Assembly: GCF_004361885.1 (NCBI RefSeq)
Contig: NZ_SNWH01000016.1
Coordinates: forward strand, 1-54,596
Direction: 5' to 3'
DNA length: 54,596 nt
Source of the DNA: Halomonas ventosae
GTDB lineage: Bacteria; Pseudomonadota; Gammaproteobacteria; Pseudomonadales; Halomonadaceae
The notes under the pieces are model-generated. The model saw only the letters and a list, made by a program, of their open reading frames with translations, did no database searches and was not told where the DNA came from. Positions 15,267 through 22,975 of the stretch are shown in pieces. The position numbers were made by a program, and so were the translations under genes. Position 1 is the first letter of the stretch; each line of letters begins with the position of its first letter.

Positions 15267-17526
15267 CACGGTTCTCCATCTCTTGGGCCAGCGGCCACTC
15301 GTTGAGCAGCTGATCCTCAGCCTCCTCCCCCTGCCGGCGCGCCTTGGCCTCGTCTTCCCGCGCCTCCGCTCGAGCTTCTGTCCGCGCAGGCGGCGGCTCC
15401 TGGGCATCGCGGGCCCGCATCGGGAGTTCAGCCCCTAGCTCGCCCAGATCCAGGTTCACCGGCGGCGGCATCACCGCGGTCCACCACTGCTCGCCGGTGG
15501 TGTAGTCGCGCTTCATGCGCTCGGCGAGCTCGGCGATGCTGCCGGGGATGTCCTCACCCTTATCGGGTAACGGTAGCGGCATGCGCACCTTCCAGAGCTG
15601 GCCGCCCTCGAGCAGGGCGAAGGCCTGCCCCTTGGGCAGCGAGACCACGTCCGCCGGCTCGATCATCGGCACTTGCACGGTGCTGATGCGGTCGCCGCCG
15701 GAGCTGGTGAAGTCGATATCGTTGGCGATGTCGCTGGAGTCGGAGGCCATGCTGACCAGCATGCGAGTGGCCACGTTGACCTGGCGCAGCTGTCGGGTCA
15801 GCAGCTCGGCGGTCTTCTCCTCGCGTACCCGCAGCATCACCAGGTTGTTGAAGTTGCCGACCACCTGACCGGCCTTGGCGGCGTTGCCGATGCGCGCCTC
15901 GATGTCGGAGAGGGTCTGGGTATAGGCGGTGACCTGGATGCCGGCGCCGCCCCCCTTGTTGATGAGCGGGATGAACTCGTCGCCCATCAGCTCGTTGAAC
16001 TCGTCGCAGTGCAGGTTGATCGGCACCTTGCCCATGCGCTTGCCGTTCACCGCCGGCAGGCCGTCATCGATGCCGTGCTTGTAGATATGGCCGGCCACCG
16101 AGACCAGGTCGGCGAACATCGAATTACCCACCGCCTGGGCCACCTCGAAATCAGACATGGCATCCAGGCCTACGTAGACGATGCCCCGTTTGCGGATGAT
16201 CTGCTGCCAGTCGATGATCGGCCGGGGGTCTTCGATATCGTCGTAGTCCGGCGAGAGCAACTCGGCGATACGCCCGGTGGTCAGCTTCTCCAGCAGCGGC
16301 AGAAGGCTCGCCACGATCTTGTCGAAGTAGGTTTTGTCGTAGCGCACGGCGCTGCGCAGCCCCTCGAGCACGGCGTCCACCACCTTGACCTGCTGCAGAT
16401 ACTGCTCGATGGCCACCACCCGCTTGTCACGCCCCTGAAACTGGCGGGGGATGTTCTTGTCGTTGAGCTTGCCCTCGATGGTGGTGATGCGCTCCCAGGC
16501 GTGCTGGTCATGGCGCGTCAGGGTCTGCTGGGCGTACTCGATCATCAGGCCATCGATGTTCACCACATCCGAGAGGATCTGATCGTAGGTGGGGCGCTGC
16601 CCCAGTGCATGACGGGCCCGGGCCACGATATTGACGAAGCGCCAGGCGAACTCGCGGAAGGCGGCGCTGTTGCCCTCGCCGGAGAGCTGGCCGGCAAGCC
16701 GGGTGGCCACTTCCGAGATGCGCCCGAAGCGGCCCACGGCGTTGTAGCGCGCCGAGATATCTGGCCAGCCCAGATGAAAGACGTAGAAGGCGTCGCCGCG
16801 GCCCGCCCGCTGTGCCTCGGCATACATGCGGATCATCAGGTCTGCATCGCCCTTGGGGTCGAAGGCAATCACCACGTCACCGCGATGGATGTCCTGGGTG
16901 ATCAGGATCTCGGCGAGCCGGGTCTTGCCAACCCGGGTGGTGCCCTCCACCAGGGTGTGACCCACCCGCTCCCCGAGGGGCAAGTAGACATCGCGCTCCT
17001 TCCACTCCACGGCATGCAGTGCTGCCATGCCGCCCACCGGCGGCAGCGGGCGCACCGGATTCCAGGGCACATCCGACGCGAACAGCTTCACCAGCGGCCG
17101 ACCGGCAGCATGGCACTCCAGCCGGTTTTCCATCTCACGGGCCAGGCGGTAGGCCGGCCCCGGGCGCAGATAGCGCTGCACGTGGGGCTGCTGGCTCTCA
17201 TGCAGCCGCTGGGTGTGGCGCGCTTCCCACTTGAAGCCCTTGCCCATCCACAGCAGCCGCTGGCTAACCGGAATCTGCCGGCTGCGCAGCGCGAAGCGCG
17301 GCAGGCGCTTCATGTTGCGACGGTAGCGCAGCACCACCCAGGCCTGCCGAGCCCGCCACAGCCCAAAGGCAGCAAAGCCTGCGGCCATGCCGTAGCCCAC
17401 GCTGGGCGACAGGGCCAGAGACCAGGGCGCCATGATGCAGAGTACCGCGCAGGCCAGGCAGACCAGGGCGGTGTTGAGCTCTACCGACGGGCGCAGCAGC
17501 GCCTCCAGGGGGTGTGTCTGGTTCAT
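15235..17526 (-). CDS. traD: Conjugative coupling protein TraD (PFGI-1 class)
   Basis: A 763-residue type IV coupling protein that brings the relaxase-DNA complex to the secretion channel (TIGR03743 class). Two N-terminal transmembrane helices (residues about 17-60) are followed by a cytoplasmic ATPase domain with Walker A GTTRVGKT at residues 195-202, a Walker B-like strand (GDVVIAFDPKGDADL) and a motif NLHCDEFNELMGDEF. The C-terminal 60 residues are charged and Ala/Glu-rich. AGGAG precedes the ATG. The plus-strand open frame of 719 codons opposite it is an artefact of high GC. Confidence 0.93.
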   Translation of the reverse strand: MNQTHPLEALLRPSVELNTALVCLACAVLCIMAPWSLALSPSVGYGMAAGFAAFGLWRARQAWVVLRYRRNMKRLPRFALRSRQIPVSQRLLWMGKGFKWEARHTQRLHESQQPHVQRYLRPGPAYRLAREMENRLECHAAGRPLVKLFASDVPWNPVRPLPPVGGMAALHAVEWKERDVYLPLGERVGHTLVEGTTRVGKTRLAEILITQDIHRGDVVIAFDPKGDADLMIRMYAEAQRAGRGDAFYVFHLGWPDISARYNAVGRFGRISEVATRLAGQLSGEGNSAAFREFAWRFVNIVARARHALGQRPTYDQILSDVVNIDGLMIEYAQQTLTRHDQHAWERITTIEGKLNDKNIPRQFQGRDKRVVAIEQYLQQVKVVDAVLEGLRSAVRYDKTYFDKIVASLLPLLEKLTTGRIAELLSPDYDDIEDPRPIIDWQQIIRKRGIVYVGLDAMSDFEVAQAVGNSMFADLVSVAGHIYKHGIDDGLPAVNGKRMGKVPINLHCDEFNELMGDEFIPLINKGGGAGIQVTAYTQTLSDIEARIGNAAKAGQVVGNFNNLVMLRVREEKTAELLTRQLRQVNVATRMLVSMASDSSDIANDIDFTSSGGDRISTVQVPMIEPADVVSLPKGQAFALLEGGQLWKVRMPLPLPDKGEDIPGSIAELAERMKRDYTTGEQWWTAVMPPPVNLDLGELGAELPMRARDAQEPPPARTEARAEAREDEAKARRQGEEAEDQLLNEWPLAQEMENRDEHRDNAHDA

Positions 17527-17535
17527 TGCGCGCTC

Positions 17536-18105
17536 CTACTGCTCCAGCCCCTGAGACGTCACCAGCACCGGGTAGTGGGCCAGGCCCAGCCGACCGGCCA
17601 GGTCGTCCCCCGGCGTGGGGCGCAGCTCAAGCCCCGGCACCGCATCGCGCAGGCGCTCAAGCCCCTCGGGCGTGGCCACTTCGACGATCAATCCCACCGC
17701 GTTGAGCTCACGCAGGGCCTCCCCGCGGGCCTCCAGCCAGCGCAGCGACAGCGCATCGTCACCGACCAGGAAGAAGGGCGTCATGCGGCTAGGCAGCTCC
17801 AGCGGGCGGAAGCGCACCTCGCCGGGCGATAGCTGCTCGCTGGTCACCGGCAGCATATCCGCCTCGCTGAACGGCACCGGCGCACGCGTATCCGGGGCAT
17901 AGCCCTCCTCCTCCGGCACGTCGGCCATGCCGATGGCGACGAAGTAGGGGCGGGCCGGCTCGCCGCCATGATCGGCGAGCACCTCCAGGGCAGGCCGCTC
18001 GGCCAGGGACATGCTCGGCATCGTCTCCGCCTGGGCGCCGGCGGCAAGCAACGCGAAGAGCCCACTGACCAAGGCGGGTAAAGCTCGGCAGCGACCGTCA
18101 CGCAT
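17536..18105 (-). CDS. Exported ICE protein (TIGR03765/PFL_4695 type)
   Basis: A 189-residue protein with a signal peptide (ALPALVSGLFALLAAGAQA), followed by a domain with PFSEADMLPVTSEQLSPGEV, MTPFFLVGDDALSLRWL and LGLAHYPVLVTSQGLEQ, the pattern I recall for TIGR03765 (integrating conjugative element protein, PFL_4695 family). GGGGGAGG lies about 8 bases before the ATG at 18105. The gene sits 9 bases before traD. Periplasmic location is predicted; the biochemical role is unknown. Confidence 0.82.
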   Translation of the reverse strand: MRDGRCRALPALVSGLFALLAAGAQAETMPSMSLAERPALEVLADHGGEPARPYFVAIGMADVPEEEGYAPDTRAPVPFSEADMLPVTSEQLSPGEVRFRPLELPSRMTPFFLVGDDALSLRWLEARGEALRELNAVGLIVEVATPEGLERLRDAVPGLELRPTPGDDLAGRLGLAHYPVLVTSQGLEQ

Positions 18106-18268
18106 CAGGCACCTCCCCCGACGTATCTTCACCGTACTCCCCCAGGTACTCCTCCCAGGAGCCATGGGCCTCTTCATGGCAGTAGTCGATTGGCGGCTCG
18201 ATCTCGTGGGGCTCGCGCCAGGCCGTTGCCCCGCAGTAAGGGCAACGATAGGGGGCAGAGTGAATCAT
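18098..18268 (-). CDS. Small zinc-ribbon protein (56 residues)
   Basis: A short gene in the gap between the transglycosylase and the TIGR03765 gene. Translation from the ATG at 18268 gives 56 residues starting MIHSAPYRCPYCGATAW; C9 and C12 form a CPYC zinc knuckle, with Y-C-H-E-E-A-H at residues 29-35 as possible partner ligands, and the tail is strongly acidic. GGGAGG lies about 8 bases upstream. The stop overlaps the next gene by 8 bases, as elsewhere in this operon. I know no function; nucleic-acid or protein binding would fit. Confidence 0.72.
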   Translation of the reverse strand: MIHSAPYRCPYCGATAWREPHEIEPPIDYCHEEAHGSWEEYLGEYGEDTSGEVPDA

Positions 18269-18282
18269 CGATGGAACCTCCC

Positions 18283-18882
18283 TTAGTTAGCCGCCAGCTG
18301 CCGCTGGCGAGACGTTTTCAGCCGCTCGAGCTCAGTGGCAACGATGCGGCGGTAGCGGGCCGCCGGCTCTCCCCCAGCAGGACGGTGGTAGCGCCCGGCC
18401 GCCTGCACCCAGTCGCCAGTGGCATCGAAGTGGCCGCGCAGCAGGCGGGCCGCCTCCTCCAGGTTGGCGTAGGGATTCAGGGCATCACAGGGATGGGAAA
18501 AGCGCTTGCCGGCGCCGAACAGCTGCGGCTGCCAGCGCACGTTAAGCTGGGTGATCCCCACGTCTACGAGGCGGGTCTCCTCGAGAGCCAGCAGCAAGGC
18601 GTCGCAGGCGGCCTCGCGGGTCGCGAACTGGAAGCCCTCCCCCGCCACGTTCAGGGTCCAGGGCCAGGGCCGGCGCCCCACCTTCAAGCTGACTACCGAT
18701 TCCGCCGTGGCCACTGCATAGAGCACTTCTGGCGGGACCTGGTGCAGGCTTGCGGCGTCGAAGTACGCAGGCGGTACTACGGTGGCATTCGCCAGCGATG
18801 ACAACACCGCCAGGCTGCAGCCGAAGGCACAGCCCATCACCATGCGCCGATACGCTTTCAGCCCCCATATCGTCGCCCTCAT
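18283..18882 (-). CDS. Lytic transglycosylase-like conjugation protein
   Basis: A 199-residue exported protein with an SLT-type lysozyme-like domain. After an N-terminal hydrophobic segment (MVMGCAFGCSLAVLSSLANA), the catalytic Glu appears at about residue 61 in LYAVATAESVVS, followed by VGITQLNVRW and the LNPYANLEEAARLL block. Such enzymes open the peptidoglycan for the secretion channel. The start at 18882 overlaps the upstream stop by ATGA and sets the frame; longer upstream extensions lack support. Confidence 0.85.
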   Translation of the reverse strand: MRATIWGLKAYRRMVMGCAFGCSLAVLSSLANATVVPPAYFDAASLHQVPPEVLYAVATAESVVSLKVGRRPWPWTLNVAGEGFQFATREAACDALLLALEETRLVDVGITQLNVRWQPQLFGAGKRFSHPCDALNPYANLEEAARLLRGHFDATGDWVQAAGRYHRPAGGEPAARYRRIVATELERLKTSRQRQLAAN

Positions 18883-19628
18883 CTCGGGTAGACCTGAGGC
18901 AGCGACCCCACGGCGATGCCACGCTCGGGGTCCGACTGTCCGTGATTCAGGGTAATGTCGCGTGCGCGCACGCGGTCGGCCGGCACACCCACACGTCGCG
19001 CCCAATCACGTATCACCGAATCGTCGCCGTCACTGTCGAGCACGAAGATGTCCATCTGCGTGCCCTGGGCCAACAGCTCGCGGACGGTGCTGTCACAACG
19101 CTCGCAGTCGTTCACTGCCACATGCACCGTCAAGCGCGCCTGAAGTGCACCTTCATCGGTGAAGTGAAAGGCATTGCGTGGCCTAAGCGTGAACTCATCC
19201 ACCGGCATCTCGTTGGGGTAGAGGCGCTGCCAAGCCGCGTCATAGGCCCGCTGGAACGCCAGCTCGCGCTCGGTGCGGGCGCGCTCCACCTGTACCAGCA
19301 GCTCCGCATAGCGGCGGCGCTCCTCGGCGCTGCGCGCCTCTACGCCGAGTGCGGTGATGGGATCCAGGTTGGGCGACCAGACGCCCCGTGGCCCCTCCAT
19401 CAGCGCCTCGTAGCGCTCCCAATCGCGCTCGGTCAGCCTCCAGGCTTCGGCCTGCTCCGTGCGCGTGCGAGTACGCTCGCTCTCGAGCATCCGCTGCGCC
19501 TCCTGAATCACGGCGGAGGCATCGGGGCGGCTCTCCGGGGTGGTCTGGGCAGCGGCCTGGCTGGCCAGCAGCGTCATGGCAAGGGTCATTGTCACAACCG
19601 GCAAGACAGCAGGTTTCTTGGTGATCAT
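18879..19628 (-). CDS. ICE protein with C-terminal CxxC domain (TIGR03759/PFL_4693 type)
   Basis: A 249-residue exported protein. Signal peptide (VTMTLAMTLLASQAAA), a long charged helix with the family-typical MEGPRGVWSPNLDPITALGVEARS, then a C-terminal domain with a CERC pair (C175/C178) and a predicted thioredoxin-like beta strand pattern (TQMDIFVLDSDGDDSVIRDWA). The family is constant in PFGI-1-class ICEs. A redox role in periplasmic assembly is an inference from the CxxC. The ATG at 19628 has GGAG about 8 bases upstream; the longer frame is not supported. Confidence 0.83.
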   Translation of the reverse strand: MITKKPAVLPVVTMTLAMTLLASQAAAQTTPESRPDASAVIQEAQRMLESERTRTRTEQAEAWRLTERDWERYEALMEGPRGVWSPNLDPITALGVEARSAEERRRYAELLVQVERARTERELAFQRAYDAAWQRLYPNEMPVDEFTLRPRNAFHFTDEGALQARLTVHVAVNDCERCDSTVRELLAQGTQMDIFVLDSDGDDSVIRDWARRVGVPADRVRARDITLNHGQSDPERGIAVGSLPQVYPR

Positions 19629-19647
19629 CGCGAGATCTCCGGTGGCC

Positions 19648-20409
19648 TCAAGGAATCTGGACGTCGACCGAACGGCCATGGCGACTGAAGACGGCATGAG
19701 TGCCTCGGATCCTCGTCAGTTCCCAGCCATCCTGACGATCCCCGACTCCCAGCAGATGGACATCACGCAGGCTGGACAGACCGTTGGGCGAAATGCCCAC
19801 GTAGGGGCGCCCGCCCCGGGACTCGACGCCAGTAACCTGGAACGAGGGCGACGGCGGAGCCGCTGGCCGCGGCGCCTGGCGCGCAGGTGCCGGGCGTGAC
19901 GCCGCCTGTTGGCTCTGCTCAAGGCGCTCCTCCAGCGTCTGGATCTGCTCGTTCTGGGCGGTAACGCGCAGGTTGAGCTCGCTATCCAGGTGGCTCAGCG
20001 CCTTGCCCAGCTCGGCCAGGCGGGGCTCAAGCGGATCCCGCTGTTCCAGCTGCGCCTGTGCGGCGGTGATGGCGGCGGCATTCTCCTGCTCTCGCTGCTC
20101 GGCTCGCTCGAGACGCTGATCCAGCTCCGCCAGGCGCTGCTCCAGTGCCGCCTGCTGCGATGCCACTCGGGCGAGTGCCTCCTCCAGCGGCACCACCGCC
20201 TGCTGCACCTGGGACTGCACCAGAGATTCCATTGGCACCTCCCCGGGCGTCGGCTTCAACAGCAGCGCCCCTGACACCACGGCGCCGGCCAGGCTGACCG
20301 CCAGCAGGCCGTAGAGGGCCTTCCTGCTGCCCTTCCCTGCCCCACGCTTGCGGCGATGCTGCGGCTCCGTCGGCTTGTGGTCGGGCGACAGCTCGGTAGG
20401 CTCACTCAT
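19648..20409 (-). CDS. Membrane-anchored coiled-coil ICE protein
   Basis: A 253-residue protein with a basic cytoplasmic N-terminus (PQHRRKRGAGKGSRKA), one transmembrane helix at residues about 31-51, a long coiled coil at about 60-165 (repeated Leu/Glu/Gln/Ala heptads), a Pro/Ala linker and a compact C-terminal domain (VESRGGRPYVGISPNGLSSL). It overlaps the PilL gene by 8 bases. The layout suggests a periplasmic scaffold, perhaps comparable to pilus-alignment proteins; no catalytic motif is visible. Confidence 0.75.
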   Translation of the reverse strand: MSEPTELSPDHKPTEPQHRRKRGAGKGSRKALYGLLAVSLAGAVVSGALLLKPTPGEVPMESLVQSQVQQAVVPLEEALARVASQQAALEQRLAELDQRLERAEQREQENAAAITAAQAQLEQRDPLEPRLAELGKALSHLDSELNLRVTAQNEQIQTLEERLEQSQQAASRPAPARQAPRPAAPPSPSFQVTGVESRGGRPYVGISPNGLSSLRDVHLLGVGDRQDGWELTRIRGTHAVFSRHGRSVDVQIP

Positions 20410-21046
20410 CGCTCACCTCCGCCACCGCTGCAGCGCTCTCGTCACGGCTGTCGTCGCCGTGCCCCGGCGCATAGCGGATATCCCGCACCTGGTAGCAGAC
20501 CTCTCTGGCCACCGGGTCGACCTCCAGCTCCCAGGCATCGCCGCCCAGCACCTGGAGGGCTTCGCGCAGCGGCATGGGGCCCAGCCGGTAGTGGGCCGCC
20601 GGCAGCGGCTTGCGATAGAGGGTGCGCTGGGCGGGACCGGGCGCGGGGCAGAGCGAAAAGCCGGTATGACGCAGGGTGTGATGCAGCGCATCTTCCACGG
20701 TAGTGGTCATGGATGCCGGAATATGCACGTCGATGGTCTGCTCCAGGAGGTAGCGCTGACCCAGTGAGGCCTGAGTGGCCACCAGCTGGTAACGCCCGGT
20801 GCGAATGACCTCGACGGAGGGCAGTTCGTCGCTGTAAATGTCCGGGGTCACGGCCTCGGTCGTCGGCGGGTTGGGGCCGGTGACCACGGCCCGATGCCGC
20901 TCGCCGTCTACGTCGAAGTACGGCAGCGAAAGCACCAGAGAGTCGGCGTTCGAGGGTTCGGGAGCCTGTTGCGGCTGATGCGCACAGCCCGCCAGCAGCG
21001 TAGTGGCGATCAGCGCAACGGTCGAGAGGGTGGAAAGGTTGAGCAT
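20402..21046 (-). CDS. pilL: PilL-type lipoprotein of the ICE (TIGR03748)
   Basis: A lipoprotein of about 214 residues with the lipobox TLLAGC (Cys21) and the conserved C-terminal block YRLGPMPLREALQVLGG...WELEVDPVAREVCY that defines the TIGR03748 PilL family. In PAPI-1-like ICEs, pilL starts a type IV pilus gene set used in mating; here the other pil genes are absent and the next genes belong to the MPF-G system. The start is chosen at 21046 because TGAGG lies 6-7 bases before it; an ATG at 21067 is possible. Confidence 0.82.
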   Translation of the reverse strand: MLNLSTLSTVALIATTLLAGCAHQPQQAPEPSNADSLVLSLPYFDVDGERHRAVVTGPNPPTTEAVTPDIYSDELPSVEVIRTGRYQLVATQASLGQRYLLEQTIDVHIPASMTTTVEDALHHTLRHTGFSLCPAPGPAQRTLYRKPLPAAHYRLGPMPLREALQVLGGDAWELEVDPVAREVCYQVRDIRYAPGHGDDSRDESAAAVAEVSDE

Positions 21047-21141
21047 GCGTTGCCTCAGGGAGTCCATTCAATGGCGTTGAGGCAGGAGGTTCTCGGGTTT
21101 GCGGGGGCGGGTCGATTGGAAAGCGTAATCAGGCGGGGAAA

Positions 21142-21167
21142 GGAAAAACGCCCCGGGGTGAGGCGTT
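21142..21167 (-). terminator. Rho-independent terminator
   Basis: On the minus strand, AACGCC and GGCGTT (plus positions 21147-21152 and 21162-21167) form a 6-bp stem closed by a GC-rich loop and followed by TTTTTCC. It lies between the STY4534-type gene and pilL, and would end the transcript coming from 22164. Confidence 0.7.
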
Positions 21168-21253
21168 CTTCGCAGGTTAGGAATCGTCAGTGCCGAGGCA
21201 TGACGTGGCGGGGTCACTCCCCGCCAGGGTAGGGTCGATCGAAGCGCTGTGGA

Positions 21254-21787
21254 TCAGTGCATGGCCGGCGAATCGAAGGAGCCGGCCGCTTCTCCCGCGT
21301 GGGCAGCGGCGTAGCCGTTGTCTGCTTCAGGCGGCTCCGCTGAGGCAGCGGATCTGACGTTGCTGGCACCTTGCTCGTCGCGGGGAGGCGCCTGGTAAAC
21401 CATCTCGCCGTTCACCTTGATCCAGCTGATGAACAGCAGGCGGGCCTTGAGACTAACGCCGGTCTGGCCAGCCTTGTCGCCCTTGGAGTAGACGAAGGTG
21501 TCCGTCCAGAGGTCGCCCAGCTTGAAGCCCACCAGCACCTTGCGGCCCTGGTACACCGCCTGACGGCAGCGTTTGACGAGTACTTCGGCATCGCGGCCGC
21601 TGATTCGGCAGTCGAAGCGAGTGTAGCCCACATCGTCTGCGGGGCCATTCAGGGCCGCGATATCGCATGCCCAGAACGCTTCCCCACGCTTCGGTTTCAC
21701 CTGCCGGATTCGGTTGAGGTAGCCCAGGCCGGTGATATGCAGGTCGAAGAAGCCAGTGGTGGCACTCTGGTGAGTGGTGGTCTTCAT
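21254..21787 (-). CDS. STY4534-family ICE replication-associated protein (DUF3577)
   Basis: A 177-residue cytoplasmic protein. The opening GFFDLHITGLGYLNRIRQVKPKRGEAFWACDIAALNGPADDV is the hallmark of the STY4534/DUF3577 family found in ICEs and pathogenicity islands; the fold is expected to be OB-like, like single-stranded DNA binding proteins. The C-terminal 50 residues are low-complexity. GAGGAG lies about 7 bases before the ATG at 21787. It is followed by a terminator, so it ends its transcription unit. Confidence 0.84.
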   Translation of the reverse strand: MKTTTHQSATTGFFDLHITGLGYLNRIRQVKPKRGEAFWACDIAALNGPADDVGYTRFDCRISGRDAEVLVKRCRQAVYQGRKVLVGFKLGDLWTDTFVYSKGDKAGQTGVSLKARLLFISWIKVNGEMVYQAPPRDEQGASNVRSAASAEPPEADNGYAAAHAGEAAGSFDSPAMH

Positions 21788-21888
21788 GTGTGTCTCCTCG
21801 GTGGATACAAATGAGCCCCAGGGAAACACTTCGCCCCCTCAGGGAAGTCGAATGGATTCCCCGATGGGCGGTAGATTCAGGCGTTGGC

Positions 21889-22164
21889 TCAGGTCATCAG
21901 CACGCAGTGGTGCCGAGAGCCGGCCAGAGTAGTTTTGCAGCAGTCGCAGGACGCCGTTGAGAACTCTTCGTCTCGCTCGCTATCGCCGACGACTATGTAA
22001 CTCTCGTCGCGCTGCGCTGCCGCAATGGAGAGACGCACCTCCCGCTCGCGGGCGGCTGCGCTCTCTTCATCCAGGAAGTGATCCAGCCCGGTGGCATCGT
22101 CATTAGCGATGATCATCAGGCAGTCGGCGCAGACCATGAAGTGGTCGTCAACAATCGTGGCCAT
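21889..22164 (-). CDS. Small cysteine-rich protein of unknown function
   Basis: A 91-residue cytoplasmic protein. C12 and C15 (VCADCLM) and a second cluster near the C-terminus (SCDCCKTTLAGSRHHC) look like a zinc-binding pair of knuckles; the middle is acidic and helical. GGAGG lies about 8 bases before the ATG at 22164. I do not recognise the family. It precedes the STY4534-type gene by 101 bases and is probably co-transcribed with it. Confidence 0.7.
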   Translation of the reverse strand: MATIVDDHFMVCADCLMIIANDDATGLDHFLDEESAAAREREVRLSIAAAQRDESYIVVGDSERDEEFSTASCDCCKTTLAGSRHHCVLMT

Positions 22165-22975
22165 GGGGCATTCCTCCAGATTCCAGGGGTCCGCCCCCCT
22201 GGGGAGGCATCTCCCCGAATGGGTGGTAGCAGTGGCATCCAGCCCTGGCGGGCGGCCTCGTCTCGGGATGCTCGAGGCCTTGGGAAATGGCGTGCCGCCA
22301 AGCGGCGCACCCTTGAAACGCCTGGGTGCCTGGGGTGTCTCGGTTGGAGCCGGTCGAGACCACCGGGCCGCCAGCGGCGGCACTTGCACACTGGGAGGCT
22401 GCCCGTCAGCTCGGCAGCATCTCCTCGATATCCTCACTCGCAAGACGCGGCACGCCACGTCTTGGGATTGAAGACCATAGAGGGCATCAACAGGGTCGTC
22501 GCCGTATCGACAAGTATCAGGATGTCCGCCATGCAACTGGAGCCAAGGCATGTCCCTCGTTGCCATGCTTCGCTCACGGTGGCACCCGAATCTCTTCGCG
22601 GACGCATTCGGTCGATCAAGCACAGATCCCTGTACAAAGGGCTCCCGTTGGTGATGCGGCGGGCTCCGCAGAAGGGCAGGCGTTTCCAGCATGGAAACGT
22701 CAACCGGCCTGCCCACTACCCTGGATCAAGGTAGCCGGCAGGCCGGTCGTCGTATGAGATAGGTGGCCAACCAACCAAGCTGGCCTGGGACTAATGAACC
22801 TCGAACCCCGACTGTTGATGATGCAGTGTGAGCCGTATAGGCGGGATGGGGCGTACTCGTCTCGCGAGGTGCGAATACTTTGGGGGATTGAGCGTTGGCG
22901 CTCAAAGGGCGTTGCGTGATGACCGTCAGCAACCAACGGGGTACGGCTTCATTATTGAGCCTACCCCTCTTAGGG
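22165..22975. other. Gene-free region rich in inverted repeats beside topB
   Basis: About 810 bases with no convincing gene on either strand. It contains GGGGAG-gcat-CTCCCC (22201-22216), CGTTTCC-agcat-GGAAACG (22681-22699), ACCGGCCTGCC with its 11-bp complement (22703-22713 and 22737-22747) nested around CTACC/GGTAG, and TTGAGCG-ttgg-CGCTCAA (22888-22905). None has a T-run typical of a terminator. Position between topB and the next transcript suggests an untranslated leader, a structured RNA or a transfer origin. It must also carry the promoter of the 22164 gene. Confidence 0.6.
22681..22747. repeat. Two adjacent strong inverted repeats (candidate oriT or operator)
   Basis: A 7-bp perfect repeat, CGTTTCC-N5-GGAAACG, is followed three bases later by an 11-bp perfect repeat, ACCGGCCTGCC-N23-GGCAGGCCGGT, whose loop holds CTACC-N9-GGTAG. 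Clustered nested repeats in a non-coding stretch are typical of transfer origins, but no relaxase gene or known nic sequence is available here for confirmation. Confidence 0.5.

Noticed and set aside
15673..17832. 719-codon plus-strand open frame opposite traD
   Set aside because: It is antisense to a clear TraD protein, is low-complexity in composition and has no recognisable domain; typical of high-GC shadow frames.
22078..22734. Plus-strand open frames in the gap beside topB
   Set aside because: No ribosome site, no domain and a skewed composition; the region is better explained by inverted repeats and leader sequence.
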